IMG/VR virus record: IMGVR_UViG_3300049491_000490
Coordinates: 1-39,490 of that record
DNA length: 39,490 bases
Source of the DNA: a virus
Direction: 5' to 3' (one strand)
The position numbers and the translations under genes were made by a program. The notes under the pieces are model-generated. The model did not search any database and was not told the origin of the DNA. It was given only the letters and a program-made list of their open reading frames with translations. This document shows, one piece after another, positions 39,233-39,490 of this stretch. The stretch's first letter is position 1, and every line of letters begins with the position of its first letter.

Positions 39233-39490
39233 TTATCGTACTCGGCACGGTGCGCCAGGAGCTCCTCGATGTAGCGGAATTGCAAGTCGGTGAGGTATTT
39301 GTCCCACCATGCCTCAACACCCATTGCCGTCTGCCGCTCGATGTGGACGGCCTCATGAACGAGAAGCGACTCGGGGAGAGGTTTCCCACTTGGGCAATAG
39401 ATATCCGGCGCATACGCGAAGATGACGCCAGGGTTTGAAGCGAGCGGAAACACTTTGAGAATCTCCGCGTAGTTTACTGGTCGGCCTTTA
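39055..39490 (-). CDS. Small HExxH metallopeptidase-like protein, main part (5' end at positions 1-138)
   Basis: On the circle this gene begins at the ATG at position 138 and gives 148 residues. VHEAVHIERQ (HEAVH at 49-53) with a downstream FRYIEELLAHRAEY, which supplies a Glu, resembles small phage zinc-peptidase-like proteins. After about residue 90 the frame reads SPNAPRN and then a basic stretch that is out of frame with a clear Dam methylase, so the true C-terminus is probably altered. Function is unknown. In the linear window the gene is cut at the right end. Confidence 0.65.
   Translation of the reverse strand, partial: KGRPVNYAEILKVFPLASNPGVIFAYAPDIYCPSGKPLPESLLVHEAVHIERQTAMGVEAWWDKYLTDLQFRYIEELLAHRAEYDNLIGSPNAPRNVRSRQQRTRRRFVGYMSPGMVGYGSTLPTATRPSFGWESSQSTRKAWD
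39364..39490. repeat. Terminal direct repeat, right copy (contig join)
   Basis: This is the second copy of bases 1-127, with no mismatch seen. One copy should be trimmed before the genome is treated as a circle. The repeat lies inside the coding frame of the small HExxH protein, as expected of an assembly overlap rather than of a packaging terminus. Confidence 0.95.

Overview
The window is a complete genome of a podovirus-type tailed phage. Its last 127 bases (39364-39490) repeat its first 127 exactly, so the contig is circular, or circularly permuted, with a unit length of about 39,363 bp. The overlap is most simply an assembly overlap. The DNA is GC-rich, with strong Shine-Dalgarno sites, many ATGA/TAATG stop-start overlaps and a DUF2312/GapR-like AGHNS protein. 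This suggests a proteobacterial host, possibly an alphaproteobacterium (inference). I see no integrase, DNA polymerase, RNA polymerase, reverse transcriptase, tRNA or CRISPR array.

Two divergent transcription units start from a control region at 7343-7482. The leftward (minus) unit runs from 7342 down through position 1, across the contig join, to about 38795. It carries three tiny membrane or exported proteins, a PD-(D/E)XK nuclease next to an ERF annealing protein (a recombination pair), an XRE regulator, an ASCH protein, a DnaQ-type exonuclease, a PPC-motif methyltransferase-like protein, a Ref-like HNH nuclease, DUF4326, a cupin, a small HExxH protein, and a Dam-type adenine methyltransferase that has lost its start. 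The rightward (plus) unit begins with a small HTH protein that looks leaderless, then a RuvC-like resolvase, a helicase loader candidate and a T7-gp4/Twinkle-like primase-helicase whose TOPRIM residues are degenerate. It continues with small terminase, an acyl carrier protein, head fibre-like genes, large terminase, a GNAT, portal, scaffold, capsid, an endonuclease VII-type HNH insertion, T7-like tail tube and nozzle, T7-like ejection proteins (the largest 1602 aa with a HELGH zincin motif), tail fibres and a lysis cassette (XhlA-like, holin, M15 endolysin, Rz with embedded Rz1). The two units converge at 38676-38794.

The most interesting structure is regulatory. A 16-bp palindrome, RCARAATWKATTYTGY, occurs five times (7411, 7451, 9446, 12576, 20439). 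In three cases it fills the spacer between the -35 and -10 elements. In a fourth it overlaps the -35 and spacer of a promoter whose predicted start is the ATG of the HTH gene. This reads as a phage repressor regulon covering the leftward, immediate rightward, replication and pre-terminase promoters. The structural genes instead start from an operator-free TTGACA/CATTAT promoter at 14382.

Between the resolvase and helicase-loader genes lies about 540 bp without a gene. It contains a minus-strand small RNA gene with its own promoter, two hairpins and a T-rich terminator (about 8971-9043), followed by a hairpin-dense stretch (9090-9430) of unknown role, possibly origin DNA or a second structured RNA. 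The phage-encoded acyl carrier protein, sharing a unit with a GNAT-family enzyme, may form an acyl-transfer module; that link is a hypothesis.
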